Shown in pieces: positions 53,776-63,095 of a stretch of 64,000 nt of DNA. Numbering within the stretch: the first letter of the stretch is position 1; every line of letters starts with the position of its first letter. Both the position numbers and the translations under genes were made by a program. Location: assembly GCA_026626905.1 (NCBI GenBank), contig JAPNUX010000001.1:214265-278264 (forward strand), given 5' to 3'. The DNA is from Desulfurococcus sp. Its GTDB lineage: Archaea; Thermoproteota; Thermoprotei_A; Sulfolobales; Desulfurococcaceae. The notes under the pieces are model-generated. The model saw only the letters and a program-made list of their open reading frames with translations. It was not told the DNA's origin and did not search any database.

Positions 53776-54741
53776 TTATTTAACGTATCTGAGGCCTCTC
53801 GTAAGGGCTGTTGCTGCTACAGCTAATACTGCTCCTTTAACAACCCATTGAATGTATGGATTAACACCTAGAAGTATTAATATATTGGTAATTAAAGTCA
53901 ACATATACGCGCCTAGGGTTGGCCCGAGAGGTGAACCTACTCCTCCGGTTAACTGTATTCCTCCTAAGACTGATGAAGCAATAGCATCTAGCTCATATCC
54001 CCAGCCAGTCCACGGATATGCTACCTCAAGCCTCGCATTCATCATTAAGCCTGCAATAGCATAGTAAACTCCAGCTAAAGTAAATACTACTAGTTTAACT
54101 AGGTCAGCATTTATCCCAGAGTATCTAGCGGCATCTTCATTCCCACCTATAGCGTAGATTTTTAGACCCAGCGATGTTCTCCTCAACAACAGGACGTTTA
54201 CTAATGTGAACATCACGAATATCCATACCATAACAGAAATCCCGGCGATATCGCGGGTGAGAATATTAAAGCTTGATAATCCCACTATTGGTTGCCCACC
54301 TGAGAGAATAAGCACCACTCCTCTACCTGCTACTAATGCAGCTAGTGTAGCCACAAATGATGGAATCTTGGCTTTCGTAACTAGTATTCCATTGATTAAA
54401 CCTACTAGAGCACCAACTGCTAAGCCTGCGAGAAAAGCTATCTCAAGGGGCTGCTGATAATTGACATATATTAATGCTGCAACAGTCCCAGATAACGCCA
54501 TAGTTGAACCAGGTGACAAGTCTATACTTCCCATTATTATTACCATGGATTCTCCCAGTGCTAACATAGCTAGTGGTGCTGTCTGCAACAGTAATATCCT
54601 CTGGTTGTATGGAGATAGGAAGTGGATAGAAAGTATTGCTGATGTAATATATAGGCTTATTAAAGCGATTAAAGGTTTAACTTCCTCGTATGTGCTGATT
54701 TTTCTCCAGAGGCTTGATATAGATATTCGCGAGCGCCCCAT
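53776..54741 (-). CDS. rbsC: ribose-type ABC permease
   Basis: A 321-residue RbsC permease with about nine to ten hydrophobic segments. Family motifs include GESMVIIMGSIDLSPGSTMAL near the second helix and GRGVVLILSGGQPI in the middle. The loop GGNEDAARYSGIN is the ATPase contact of this permease class. It follows rbsA by nine bases. Homodimers of this permease with one RbsA dimer are expected. Confidence 0.9.
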   Translation of the reverse strand: MGRSRISISSLWRKISTYEEVKPLIALISLYITSAILSIHFLSPYNQRILLLQTAPLAMLALGESMVIIMGSIDLSPGSTMALSGTVAALIYVNYQQPLEIAFLAGLAVGALVGLINGILVTKAKIPSFVATLAALVAGRGVVLILSGGQPIVGLSSFNILTRDIAGISVMVWIFVMFTLVNVLLLRRTSLGLKIYAIGGNEDAARYSGINADLVKLVVFTLAGVYYAIAGLMMNARLEVAYPWTGWGYELDAIASSVLGGIQLTGGVGSPLGPTLGAYMLTLITNILILLGVNPYIQWVVKGAVLAVAATALTRGLRYVK

Positions 54742-54750
54742 CTAAATCCC

Positions 54751-56328
54751 CTATGCAATTTTTATATCTAGGTTTGAACGAGGATCCCTATTAATTTGTC
54801 CTTCACCACTGACGAGATCTATCAAATAGTCGCGGGTAAGACCTTTATTTGGAAGTAGTGCTACCTGCCTACCTTTATATAGCACGAGGATTCTATCGGA
54901 GAGTGCTAGTATTTCATCGATCTCAGATGACATAAGTATAACCGATAAACCTTGATTTGCTAATTCCATGATAATCTTCCTGATTTCTACTTTTGCTCCA
55001 ATATCTATACCCATAGTCGGTTCATCGAAGATTAGTATTTTTGGTTTAGATTCAAGCGCTTTAGCGATAACCACCTTTTGCTGGTTCCCTCCACTGAGAT
55101 TTGCTACACGTATTTCAGGACTTGGAGCTACAATGTTTAATTTCTTAATCCACTCTAAGGCTACATGCTTCTCATCGCGTATCAAGCGTAGCCCGAGCTT
55201 CCTGGATAGTTTATCTATTGATGAAAGTACTATATTCTCTCGGATAGACATGGATTGAACTAATCCTTCGCTACGTCTATCTTCCGGCAAATAGTAAATA
55301 CCGTATTTTAATGCATCAAGCGGGCTTCTAATAAAAACTTCCTTATTCTCGACGAATATTCTACCGTTTACAATTCTCTCCATGCCTACGAGAGCTTTAC
55401 CTAACTCTGTTTTACCTGCCCCTAACAAGCCAGCTACACCCAGTATCTCGCCTCTCCGTAGATCAAATGTTATACCTCTTAACCATACTCCTCTCGCCTT
55501 GACTGGTTTTGTTGCTAGATTCTCAACTTTCAGTACGGGGATTTCTCCCTCCTTCTTTTCTTTTTCGATGTAAAATCCCTTGATTTCTCCCCCTAGCATT
55601 AATTTCACAATATCTAAAGGTTTAGCTTGCTCGACCCAAAGAGTTGCTACTTTTTCTCCATCTCGTAGTACTGTCACTCTATCAGCTATTCTAAATACTT
55701 CATCTATGTGATGAGTTATTAGTATTATCGATTTCCCAGACTCCTTTAATTCACGTATAACTTGGAATAATCTTTCTACTTCAGCTGGAGTAAGGGCACT
55801 TGTCGGTTCATCTAGGCATATAATATTTGCATTCTCAGCGAGAGCTCGTGCAACTTGGATCAGCTGTTGCTCACCTATGCTTAGATCTCTAACCTTAATC
55901 CACGGGTCTATGTTTAAGCCTAGTATCTCAATATATTTCTTCGAGAAGTCTTCAAGCGCGCTTTTACTTATACGGGTCAATGGATATTTGAGAAACGGAA
56001 TTTTTGCAAGATATATGTTCTCGGCCACTGACATATTGGGGAGTAATGTTATCTCCTGGTGCACTAATGTGATACCGTATTTCTTTGCATCGAGAGGCCC
56101 TCTTATATGGACTTTTCTACCATTAATGATTATTTCTCCACTATAAGCTCTATGAATACCATTAAGTATTTTAACAAAAGTGGATTTCCCCGCACCATTC
56201 TGGCCTACAAGTGCGTGAACTTCACCTTCATATAGGTCGAAGTCAACTCCTTTGAGAGCTATTATACCAGGAAATTTCTTAACTATGCTTCTGGCTTCCA
56301 AGACTACTTTGCTCTCGTTCTTTATCAA
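54751..56328 (-). CDS. rbsA: ribose-type ABC ATPase, two fused ATPase domains
   Basis: A 525-residue RbsA. Domain 1 has Walker A GQNGAGKST, signature LSIGEQQ and Walker B IICLDEPTSAL. Domain 2 has the degenerate Walker A GLLGAGKTE, signature LSGGNQQK and ILIFDEPTMGID. Tandem fused ATPases are the hallmark of the RbsA/MglA/XylG group. The TTG start overlaps the rbsK stop by four bases. Confidence 0.93.
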   Translation of the reverse strand: MIKNESKVVLEARSIVKKFPGIIALKGVDFDLYEGEVHALVGQNGAGKSTFVKILNGIHRAYSGEIIINGRKVHIRGPLDAKKYGITLVHQEITLLPNMSVAENIYLAKIPFLKYPLTRISKSALEDFSKKYIEILGLNIDPWIKVRDLSIGEQQLIQVARALAENANIICLDEPTSALTPAEVERLFQVIRELKESGKSIILITHHIDEVFRIADRVTVLRDGEKVATLWVEQAKPLDIVKLMLGGEIKGFYIEKEKKEGEIPVLKVENLATKPVKARGVWLRGITFDLRRGEILGVAGLLGAGKTELGKALVGMERIVNGRIFVENKEVFIRSPLDALKYGIYYLPEDRRSEGLVQSMSIRENIVLSSIDKLSRKLGLRLIRDEKHVALEWIKKLNIVAPSPEIRVANLSGGNQQKVVIAKALESKPKILIFDEPTMGIDIGAKVEIRKIIMELANQGLSVILMSSEIDEILALSDRILVLYKGRQVALLPNKGLTRDYLIDLVSGEGQINRDPRSNLDIKIA

Positions 56329-57263
56329 TTATGCGCCACCTCCATCTTCTTAAGGAAGTCCTCCAGTTCGTCTCTTGAAGGTAAGCCTTCCTGCGCACCT
56401 AGCTTTGTAATCTTGAGTGATGCTGCCGCATTAGCTCTCTTACAAGCTTCTAAGATATCATATCCTTCTGCCATGAAGACTGCTAAAGCACCATTGAATG
56501 CGTCTCCTGCTCCCGTCGTGTCAACTACTTCTACCTTAAATGCGGGTATATGTTCAGTGAGATCCCTTGATACCACAACTACTCCATCCTTACCCATAGT
56601 TATAACAGCGTATTCAACTCCTCTTTCAACTAGCATCCTTCCAGCTTTAGCTGCGTCTTCAATTTTTTCAACTTTAATTCCTGTGAGCATCTCGGCTTCA
56701 ATTCTGTTAGGTGTAATTACATTCACATATTTGTAGATTTCTACCGGGAGTTTCATTGCTGGTGCTGGATTAAGTATAACAAGTCTATTTAGCTCTGAAG
56801 CCTTCTTAGCAGCATATAGTACTGTCTCTAATGGTATCTCCAGCTGGAGAAGAACGATATCCGTCTTCGCTATAATAGCAGTAGCTTTATCGATGTCCTC
56901 TTTTGATACATGGTAATCAGCTCCAGGTGCAACAGCAATCATGTTCTCGCCTGTCCGTCTATCCAGAAAGATGAATGCGAGACCTGTATGGGTTGACTGA
57001 TCTAGGGAGATGTAATCTGTATTAACATTATTTCTCCTTAGGTTTTCCAAAAGTTTTTCAGCGAAGAGATCATTTCCGACTCTGCCAACCATGTATGTGT
57101 GTGCTCCTAAACGTGCTGTTGCAACAGCCTGATTCGCTCCCTTGCCCCCAGGCTTCATAGTGAAATTGAAACCGAGAACTGTTTCACCTGGTGTCGGTAA
57201 TTTAGGTAAATCTATGTAAAAATCCATATGAATACTACCAATAACAACGATAGAAGCCTTCAA
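56325..57263 (-). CDS. rbsK: ribokinase
   Basis: A 312-residue PfkB-family sugar kinase. It begins IVVIGSIHMDFYIDLPKLP and has the GGKGANQAVATARLG sugar site and the DTTGAGDAFNGAL anion hole with the catalytic Asp, all typical of RbsK. It phosphorylates ribose to ribose-5-phosphate, which the nearby Prs enzyme can use. It is the first gene of the minus-strand rbsK-rbsA-rbsC transcript and divergent from rbsD, so a 97-base region holds both promoters. Confidence 0.9.
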   Translation of the reverse strand: MKASIVVIGSIHMDFYIDLPKLPTPGETVLGFNFTMKPGGKGANQAVATARLGAHTYMVGRVGNDLFAEKLLENLRRNNVNTDYISLDQSTHTGLAFIFLDRRTGENMIAVAPGADYHVSKEDIDKATAIIAKTDIVLLQLEIPLETVLYAAKKASELNRLVILNPAPAMKLPVEIYKYVNVITPNRIEAEMLTGIKVEKIEDAAKAGRMLVERGVEYAVITMGKDGVVVVSRDLTEHIPAFKVEVVDTTGAGDAFNGALAVFMAEGYDILEACKRANAAASLKITKLGAQEGLPSRDELEDFLKKMEVAHN

Positions 57264-57304
57264 GATTCACACCTTATTGCTATATCAGTTTTAATTTCAT
57301 TTAT

Positions 57305-57325
57305 CCATTTATTTACATTTAAAAG
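57305..57325. promoter_or_regulatory. AT-rich divergent promoter between rbsK and rbsD
   Basis: The tract from 57305 includes TTTATTTACATTTAAAA. It lies about 35-55 bases before rbsD TTG 57361 and 40-60 bases before rbsK TTG 57263 on the other strand. It may hold the TATA elements of both genes. No clear operator palindrome is seen. Confidence 0.4.
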
Positions 57326-57360
57326 CGTTTAGCTTAATGTGGGAATATTGGGTATGCCTG

Positions 57361-57780
57361 TTGAAGAAAACTGGTATCCTGAACCCTATATTACTACAAG
57401 AAATAGCTAGTCTAGGACATATGGATGTATTTATTATAGCGGATGCAGGACTACCTATACCCAAGGGTATTACCCGCGTAGACCTGGCACTTAAACCTGG
57501 TATACCCAGATTCCTAGACGTGCTTAAGGCTATTCTCGAGGAAGTAGTGGTTGAGAAGGCAGTATTAGCCCGTGAAATAGTTGAGCGCTCACCGGGAATG
57601 TATAGGGAGGTGATTAAACTCCTTGAGGAATTGCAAGGCCTAAATCTCAGTAGAGGAATAGTTTTTGTAGAACATGAAATATTCAAAAAGGAATATGTTG
57701 GTAGAGCTAAATTTGTAGTGAGAACAGGAGAGTTCACACCATACTCGAATATAGCTTTGATATCAGGGGTTCCATTTTAG
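57361..57780 (+). CDS. rbsD: D-ribose pyranase
   Basis: A 139-residue RbsD/FucU-fold protein. It begins LKKTGILNPILLQEIASLGH, with the catalytic-region histidine in SLGHMD, and ends with the conserved VVRTGEFTPYSNIALISG. It converts beta-pyranose to furanose ribose, the form used by ribokinase. TTG 57361 is chosen because it matches the family N-terminus; the frame runs back to 57337 past the probable transcription start. Archaeal RbsD is uncommon. The stop overlaps the convergent prs stop by four bases. Confidence 0.9.
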   Translation: MKKTGILNPILLQEIASLGHMDVFIIADAGLPIPKGITRVDLALKPGIPRFLDVLKAILEEVVVEKAVLAREIVERSPGMYREVIKLLEELQGLNLSRGIVFVEHEIFKKEYVGRAKFVVRTGEFTPYSNIALISGVPF

Positions 57781-58682
57781 TTAAAAAACTTATTTTTAAC
57801 TTCGCTTGCTATTACTGGTGCAACTGTCACTTTGCTAACAGGGTTTAATACGGTGTCTGTGCATGCGAGGTCTTTTAAATCGAGTTGCAGTAGCTTCTGG
57901 TATGCTGTGCCGACGAGTAGTGGGTGAACACATGTAACAGTTATGTCTCTGGCTCCAAGCTTTCTCAGGGATTTAACAGCTTCTACTATTGTTCCACCTG
58001 TGCTAATTATGTCATCTACTATGATGACGTTCTTGTCTCTTACATTAATGCCTTTAGCTTCAATGACTACTTCTGTAGGGCTGAGCCTCTTCTTCTCTAG
58101 CACACCATACTCTACTCCCCCTAGCTCCTCAGCCATTATCTTCGCCCACTGCTCGGCTTCCTCGTCTGGACCCACGATCACAGTGTTCTCGAGAGATTGT
58201 TTTTCTCTAACGTATCTTGCCAGCTCGCGTACACCTGTAAGGTTGTAGAATCGGGCTCCGAAGAGCTCTGTGGGATCGCTTATTCTATGCAAGTGTGTAT
58301 CGATCGTGTAGATGGCGTCGACTTGAATAGACTTGAAGAGCTTTGCTAGAATACGTATGCTTACAGCTTCACCTGGATTAAATCTTTCATCCTGCCTAGC
58401 GTAGGCTAGGTATGGTATGACAGCTATAACTCTAGATGCACCTAGATCTCTGAGAGTGTCAAGAGTATATAGTGTCTCAATAATCCTCTCGTTAGGATTG
58501 TATTGAAGCGAGTTAATGTAGACAACAGTTTTATCCCTGACATCCGGGATGACTCTGATATACGTCTCGCCGTCTGGAAAAGCTTTTACTTCGATATCAC
58601 CGAGCTCAACACCGAGAATTCTGGAGACCTTGTACGCTAAATGGTATCCACTAGTGCCTCCGAGAATAACAGTGCTCTTCAA
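57777..58682 (-). CDS. prs: ribose-phosphate pyrophosphokinase
   Basis: A 301-residue PRPP synthetase. Seen are DTHLHRISD, the ATP/Mg site region YAYARQDERF-like (LAYARQDERFNPGE), VGPDEEAEQWA and the PRPP loop VIIVDDIISTGGT. It makes PRPP from ribose-5-phosphate and ATP for pyrimidine, purine, His and Trp synthesis. It lies tail-to-tail with rbsD and next to the ribose uptake genes, so substrate supply and use are neighbours. An 8-bp inverted repeat (57780-57800) sits at the shared 3' ends. Confidence 0.92.
   Translation of the reverse strand: MKSTVILGGTSGYHLAYKVSRILGVELGDIEVKAFPDGETYIRVIPDVRDKTVVYINSLQYNPNERIIETLYTLDTLRDLGASRVIAVIPYLAYARQDERFNPGEAVSIRILAKLFKSIQVDAIYTIDTHLHRISDPTELFGARFYNLTGVRELARYVREKQSLENTVIVGPDEEAEQWAKIMAEELGGVEYGVLEKKRLSPTEVVIEAKGINVRDKNVIIVDDIISTGGTIVEAVKSLRKLGARDITVTCVHPLLVGTAYQKLLQLDLKDLACTDTVLNPVSKVTVAPVIASEVKNKFFN
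57780..57800. terminator. AT-rich perfect inverted repeat at convergent rbsD/prs ends
   Basis: GTTAAAAA and TTTTTAAC are perfect arms around a 5-base loop. Each strand presents a U-tract to the polymerase, as needed for archaeal termination. It overlaps the last codons of prs. It may serve both genes; function is inferred from position only. Confidence 0.35.
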
Positions 58683-58769
58683 GACATGCCACCAGCACAG
58701 CTTACACTACAGTTAAACCGGGTTCAAGGTAAATAAAGCTGTCTTCAGGTGAAACTCTTAACCTGAGGT

Positions 58770-59810
58770 GTGTTTAAAGGATCCACTATGCGTTACACGA
58801 GCTTCAAACCAGGTTCAGGTGCTCTAGAGTTGATTAGGACAAGTCATGTTGGAAGCTTCCCTTTACCCTACACCCCTGGAAACATTAAGAGAGTTATAGA
58901 GGACTTAGCGAGTATAGGTATTGATGCGCCACCATACCCTCAGTTAAGGAGTTTTATAGACATATATCTTGAACCACTAGTAGGCACTGGAGCCCTAGCT
59001 AGTAGAAACGGCTTCTACTTCCTCAGGGATCCCGCGAGACTGAAGGATTCAGTAGAAGTTGAACCTGAAATACCGGAGGCTAGAGTTATGGCTGAAGCTA
59101 AAGCAAGAGGAGTCTATAAGTGGCTGAGAGCTCCTGTCACAGGCCCATTCACGCTATCCTCTAGAATATACATTGAGGATAACATTGAGGGAGGCTTGCA
59201 GGCTACACTCCTCAGAGAGAAGAAGCTCTTAGAGTACATTACTGAATACGTTAGAGTTAACTTGAAGTACCTGGCCGGCTTAGGCTACAACATCCTTTTT
59301 ATAGATGAGCCGGTGCTAGGGGTACTTGTCGGCCGTAGACGTATCCTGCTAGGATACAATGTGGAGGAGATCACAAGTGTAATCAATAGTGTCTTCGAGG
59401 GGCTTCCAGGCGAGCATGGAATACATGTCTGCGGGAGGATATCTCCAAGCCTGCTCGATATACTAGCTGGATCCAGGGAACCCCAGGTACTAAACTTCGA
59501 GTTCCACGATAACCCTGGGAACATCGAGCTCCTCGATAGAGAAGTGCTTCAAGCAGGCAGTAAGATCCTGGCGCCGGGAATTGCAAGCTCTAAGAATCCA
59601 CGTGTAGAAGAGTATACTGAGCTCAAGAATCTTCTACTAGAAATTGGTAGTAGAGTCAACTGGAGGATAGATCTAGTTTCAGCTGACTGCGGCTTCGGGG
59701 GACTAGCAGTCGAAGACGGTAGCCCGGAGAAAGCTTACGCTATCGGATTAGAGAAGCTTAAGAGAATTAAGAGGATTGTAGTAGAAGTAGTAGAAGAACT
59801 AGGAGTATAA
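58770..59810 (+). CDS. core methionine synthase (MetE catalytic domain only)
   Basis: A 346-residue protein equal to the C-terminal half of cobalamin-independent methionine synthase, without the N-terminal folate-binding half. Zinc ligands are H219 and C221 (GIHVCGR), E244 (NFEFHD) and C307 (SADCGFGG), with spacing as in E. coli MetE (H641, C643, E665, C726). RTSHVGSFPLP near the start is the homocysteine-side motif. Known core synthases (MesA-MesD groups) take methyl from corrinoids rather than folate triglutamate; corrinoid, reactivator and MtrH genes lie downstream here. Start: GTG 58770, or ATG 58788. Confidence 0.9.
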   Translation: MFKGSTMRYTSFKPGSGALELIRTSHVGSFPLPYTPGNIKRVIEDLASIGIDAPPYPQLRSFIDIYLEPLVGTGALASRNGFYFLRDPARLKDSVEVEPEIPEARVMAEAKARGVYKWLRAPVTGPFTLSSRIYIEDNIEGGLQATLLREKKLLEYITEYVRVNLKYLAGLGYNILFIDEPVLGVLVGRRRILLGYNVEEITSVINSVFEGLPGEHGIHVCGRISPSLLDILAGSREPQVLNFEFHDNPGNIELLDREVLQAGSKILAPGIASSKNPRVEEYTELKNLLLEIGSRVNWRIDLVSADCGFGGLAVEDGSPEKAYAIGLEKLKRIKRIVVEVVEELGV

Positions 59811-59826
59811 GCCTAGCAGATAAATA

Positions 59827-59860
59827 GCAGCAGCCTATATAGTCCCCATCCACCTGCTGC
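59827..59860. terminator. 7-bp hairpin between convergent metE and metF ends
   Basis: GCAGCAG (59827-59833) and CTGCTGC (59854-59860) are perfect arms in the 90-base convergent gap. It may assist termination or be chance; no long T-tract follows directly. Confidence 0.25.
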
Positions 59861-59900
59861 GGGAGGAGACTACAACTACTGGTTCAATAAAAAACTCCTC

Positions 59901-60608
59901 TCATATAGCATGGCGTGCAAGAAGGCGGAGGCCCTCAATGGGCTCGAATGGCGAGGATAGTATTACACCATCCACAATATCATTGAGTGACCGCAGAGCA
60001 TCCCCTAGTCTATCCCCCTCGATGTATGGTTGACCAAGCTTCATGAACAGCTTTCTATTCCTCCCTATCCCCAGGAGGAGGAATACGTATACCTTCAAGT
60101 TCCTTGACCAGGCTTCTCTAGCTATATCCTTAAGCACCTCGTTCTTCCAAGGAGCATAGTTTATTACATAGTAGAAGTCTGCTCCAAGCTCTATCCTCCT
60201 CTTGATCTCCTCAGGAGGGAAGTTAAGGCTCAAGATTACTCCAATCGGAAACCTGTAACCCTTCTTCTTGAGGAGACTAATAGCTTCCTCTGTCCCAATA
60301 TCCTCGACTATCCCGCCTTCAACCGGCTTATCGCCTCTCAGTAGAACCAGTCCATCCAGCTCGTATTCTGCTACAGCATTAGCTATTGAGAGTAATGCCA
60401 GCCTGTTTATATCGTAGAGTCTAACGTGAGGTATGCTTCCAGCTCCATGAGAGTACTTGATGTATACAGCTGTCGCGAGACTGAATAATCCAGGGTAGCC
60501 GCCCGGCCCCTCAGGTATCGTGTACTTTGATACTACGCCTCTCCCCTCCTCTATAATGCTATCTACTTCACTTCTCCTCCAGGCTGCAAGCTCAAAGAAG
60601 TACTCCAT
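59901..60608 (-). CDS. metF: MetF-like methylene-tetrahydropterin reductase
   Basis: A short MTHFR-type TIM barrel of 235 residues (bacterial MetF is about 290). It begins MEYFFELAAWRR and carries the pterin/FAD-side motif IPHVRLYDINRLALLSIA and the hallmark GLVLLRGDKPVEGG. It should reduce methylene- to methyl-tetrahydropterin. The pterin type (H4MPT-like or H4folate) cannot be told. ATG 60608 has AGGTGG six bases before it, and a TATA at 60655-60663 makes the upstream ATG 60635 unlikely. It sits between the core MetE and the corrinoid protein genes. Confidence 0.85.
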   Translation of the reverse strand: MEYFFELAAWRRSEVDSIIEEGRGVVSKYTIPEGPGGYPGLFSLATAVYIKYSHGAGSIPHVRLYDINRLALLSIANAVAEYELDGLVLLRGDKPVEGGIVEDIGTEEAISLLKKKGYRFPIGVILSLNFPPEEIKRRIELGADFYYVINYAPWKNEVLKDIAREAWSRNLKVYVFLLLGIGRNRKLFMKLGQPYIEGDRLGDALRSLNDIVDGVILSSPFEPIEGLRLLARHAI

Positions 60609-60654
60609 TAAACCACCTGTGGCAGGATTTAACACTGACTTAGCTATTCCATAA

Positions 60655-60663
60655 CTTATAAAG
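60655..60663 (-). promoter_or_regulatory. TATA box of metF
   Basis: On the minus strand CTTTATAAG, about 50 bases before ATG 60608. Transcription would begin near 60630, giving a leader of about 25 bases that includes the AGGTGG ribosome site. Confidence 0.5.
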
Positions 60664-60788
60664 TCTCCTGGTAGTCTCTAAAGTCGGAGTGCCGCCTAAT
60701 ACTATGGTGCTATAGTCTACTACATGTCCCCTAGGATGCTTCAAGTCTCAAAGCAATGTAGAGTTAAAGCTATTACTGATGCATGTAG

Positions 60789-60796
60789 CATTATAT
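60789..60796 (+). promoter_or_regulatory. TATA box of the corrinoid protein-RACo operon
   Basis: CATTATAT centred about 25 bases before GTG 60818, which makes the first gene's transcript leaderless or nearly so. Confidence 0.4.
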
Positions 60797-60817
60797 GGGA
60801 AGTAAGATTAGAGCCCG

Positions 60818-61516
60818 GTGGCTAACGTGAACGCCGAGCGCAATAAACTCCTGCAACAGGTTAGAGACTGCCTGGTAAACTTAAATGAAGACTGTGTTCT
60901 CAGAGCTGTAAGCGGGCTCCTTGAGAGAGGGGTGCCAGCTACAGAGATAGTCTTAGGATCCATGAGTAGTGCCATGGAGGAGATTGGAAGGCTATACGAG
61001 GAGGGAGAGTACTTTATAGCTGAACTCGTAGAGGCAGCAGATATATTCAAGAAGGCTATGAAGATCCTGGAGCCGCGGATAAAAGAAGAAGCATCTAAGC
61101 TGGGGTCCAGTAGAAGGCTTAGAATAGTAATTGGAACTGTTAAAGGCGATGTCCACGACATCGGTAAAACACTAGTAGCTGTAATGCTTCAAGCCGCTGG
61201 CCACGAGGTAATAGACTTAGGAGTCGACGTTGACGCGGAAAAATTCGCTGAAGCTGTTGAAAAATACAATCCGCAGGTACTCGGCATGAGCGCGCTATTA
61301 ACTACAACAGCTAGATACATGGCTGAAGTATTAAGAGTCCTCGAGGAAAGGGGTCTCAGGAGGAAGGTATACGTTGTGATCGGGGGAGCAGCCACCAGCA
61401 GGGAGTTTGCTGAGAGGATCAAGGCTGACGGCTGGGCTAGAGATGCTATTGAAGCTGTTAAATTAATCAACAAGCTAGCTGAAGAGATGAAGGATCATGC
61501 AGGAGAAGAAGGCTAG
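60818..61516 (+). CDS. corrinoid (B12-binding) methyl carrier protein
   Basis: A 232-residue methyltransferase corrinoid protein like MtbC/MttC and the MetH B12 module. Residues 1-95 form the four-helix cap (EEGEYFIAELVEAADIFKKAM). The B12 fold begins with D111-x-H113-x2-G116 (GDVHDIGKT), whose histidine is the lower ligand, then the SALLTTT and GGAATS phosphate-side loops. It would carry methyl between the MtrH-like protein and core MetE. RACo follows with a 20-base overlap. GTG 60818 (or 60827). Confidence 0.92.
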   Translation: MANVNAERNKLLQQVRDCLVNLNEDCVLRAVSGLLERGVPATEIVLGSMSSAMEEIGRLYEEGEYFIAELVEAADIFKKAMKILEPRIKEEASKLGSSRRLRIVIGTVKGDVHDIGKTLVAVMLQAAGHEVIDLGVDVDAEKFAEAVEKYNPQVLGMSALLTTTARYMAEVLRVLEERGLRRKVYVVIGGAATSREFAERIKADGWARDAIEAVKLINKLAEEMKDHAGEEG

Positions 61517-63095
61517 GATTGTAATCAAAGGAACTAGCAGAGTGCTGGAAACGGAACCTGGTGTAAACCTAGGCAAGCTACTGGCTTCCAAGGGTCTCCT
61601 GCCACTACCCTGTGGTGGTAGAGGCCTCTGCGGGCTCTGCCGCGTCAGGGTTTACGGAGAAGTGAATAAGCCCACTGTATACGAGCTGGCTCGTGGATTA
61701 AGAGGAGTGGAGAGACTTGCATGTCAGACCGTGGTTCAAGGATATGTTGAAGTAGAACTCCCATTACTCCAGCAGCCTCGTGCATCAGCATGGTCTCTAC
61801 TAGTAGAACCCCGTGTGAGGAAACCGCTCGTCTCAACTCCTTCTACACTAACCCCGGTTGATTCAAACACATTTAAACCAGCTTCTAGACTACTACTCGT
61901 AGATGACAGGCTCTTCCATACAACCGGGGATCCAGACCGCGTGCTCCTCGTCGACATAGGATCCACTAAGATAGCATATCAGCTCGTCTCACTGGATGGA
62001 AAAGTACTCTGGGAGGATGTAGTATTAAATCCACTGAATATTTATGGAGCCGATATAGTCACGAGAATGACGCATGTACTCGACGACCCTTCTAAACTCC
62101 AGGATATGTCGGAGAGCTTGAGGAAAACCGTGGGTAGCACAGCTACATTAAAGGAGGCTGGGTTAATCCTTATCGCTGGGAACAGCGTCATGGAGCACTT
62201 CTTTAACGGGCTACCGATAGAGTCCCTAGCGCGTAAACCTTTTCAACCCTTAGTGAAGGACCCAGTGTACTCGTGGGTTAATGGAATCCCAGCTCTCACA
62301 ATGCCCATTATAGGTGGATATGTTGGTGGAGACGCGTACTCAGAGCTTATAGCATCTCTAGAATTAGAGCTGGAGAAACCTTACCTTGTGATCGACCTGG
62401 GAACTAATACTGAGACACTACTAGTATCTAACAACGCTATCTACGCTACAAGCACACCAGCTGGACCAGCCTTCGAAGGACATATTGGAAGCAGCTCTAC
62501 AGTACACCTGGGGGGTATTGTTAAAGCAGCTATAACTGGTGAGAGAAACGGGCTACCAGTCTTCGAGGTAGAGTACACTGGCTCCCCAAGAGGTTTCCTT
62601 GGTTCAGGTCTTGTAAGCACTATAGCCGAGCTGCTTAGACACGGCTTCATAGATGAAAACGGGAGGATTATGAAGGGGTATACGAGGGTTAACGGAGTGA
62701 AAAGCATTATAATAGACCCTGTTAACAATGTTAAGTTAAGCCAGCTGGATATAAGAGAATTCCAGAAGGCTACCGCGGCAGTTAAAACCAGCTGGAGGGT
62801 ACTTTTGGGTAAGGCAGGACTTAGAGAAGAGGATGTTAAAACAATAGTAGTATCCGGTAGCTTCGGTTCAGGGATACCTCCCAGGGATCTCGTGGATCTA
62901 GGCTTACTCCCTGTTAGAGACGTGGATAGAATTATTGTAGCTGGCAACATGGTGCTCTCAGGGCTCCGCGTGATTCTCTTGAATAAAGATTACCTCGTAG
63001 ACTACAAGAGGATCGCTGGGAGGATTATACATGTTAATCTAGCTGAGGAGGAAGACTACATGAAGGTATGGATTGAGAGCTTAAAGCTCGGCTAG
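61497..63095 (+). CDS. RACo-like reductive activator of corrinoid protein
   Basis: A 532-residue protein. The N-terminal 2Fe-2S domain is C39-x5-C45-x2-C48-x27-C76 (PCGGRGLCGLC, then ACQT). After a linker comes the ASKHA ATPase part, with LVDIGSTKIAYQ and LVIDLGTNTETLL as phosphate loops and SGSFGSGIPPRDLVDLGLLP near the end. Known RACo proteins use ATP to return inactive Co(II) to Co(I) in corrinoid proteins. It overlaps the corrinoid protein gene, its likely client. Its end overlaps the convergent mtrH-like gene by four bases. Confidence 0.9.
   Translation: MQEKKARIVIKGTSRVLETEPGVNLGKLLASKGLLPLPCGGRGLCGLCRVRVYGEVNKPTVYELARGLRGVERLACQTVVQGYVEVELPLLQQPRASAWSLLVEPRVRKPLVSTPSTLTPVDSNTFKPASRLLLVDDRLFHTTGDPDRVLLVDIGSTKIAYQLVSLDGKVLWEDVVLNPLNIYGADIVTRMTHVLDDPSKLQDMSESLRKTVGSTATLKEAGLILIAGNSVMEHFFNGLPIESLARKPFQPLVKDPVYSWVNGIPALTMPIIGGYVGGDAYSELIASLELELEKPYLVIDLGTNTETLLVSNNAIYATSTPAGPAFEGHIGSSSTVHLGGIVKAAITGERNGLPVFEVEYTGSPRGFLGSGLVSTIAELLRHGFIDENGRIMKGYTRVNGVKSIIIDPVNNVKLSQLDIREFQKATAAVKTSWRVLLGKAGLREEDVKTIVVSGSFGSGIPPRDLVDLGLLPVRDVDRIIVAGNMVLSGLRVILLNKDYLVDYKRIAGRIIHVNLAEEEDYMKVWIESLKLG

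Noticed and set aside
58770..59810. Truncated full-length MetE pseudogene
   Set aside because: The zinc ligands, the start and the end are all intact and the length equals known core synthases, so it is a complete core enzyme rather than a broken MetE.
62441..62950. 169-residue minus-strand open frame
   Set aside because: It is antisense to the ATPase part of the RACo-like gene, which has clear phosphate loops.
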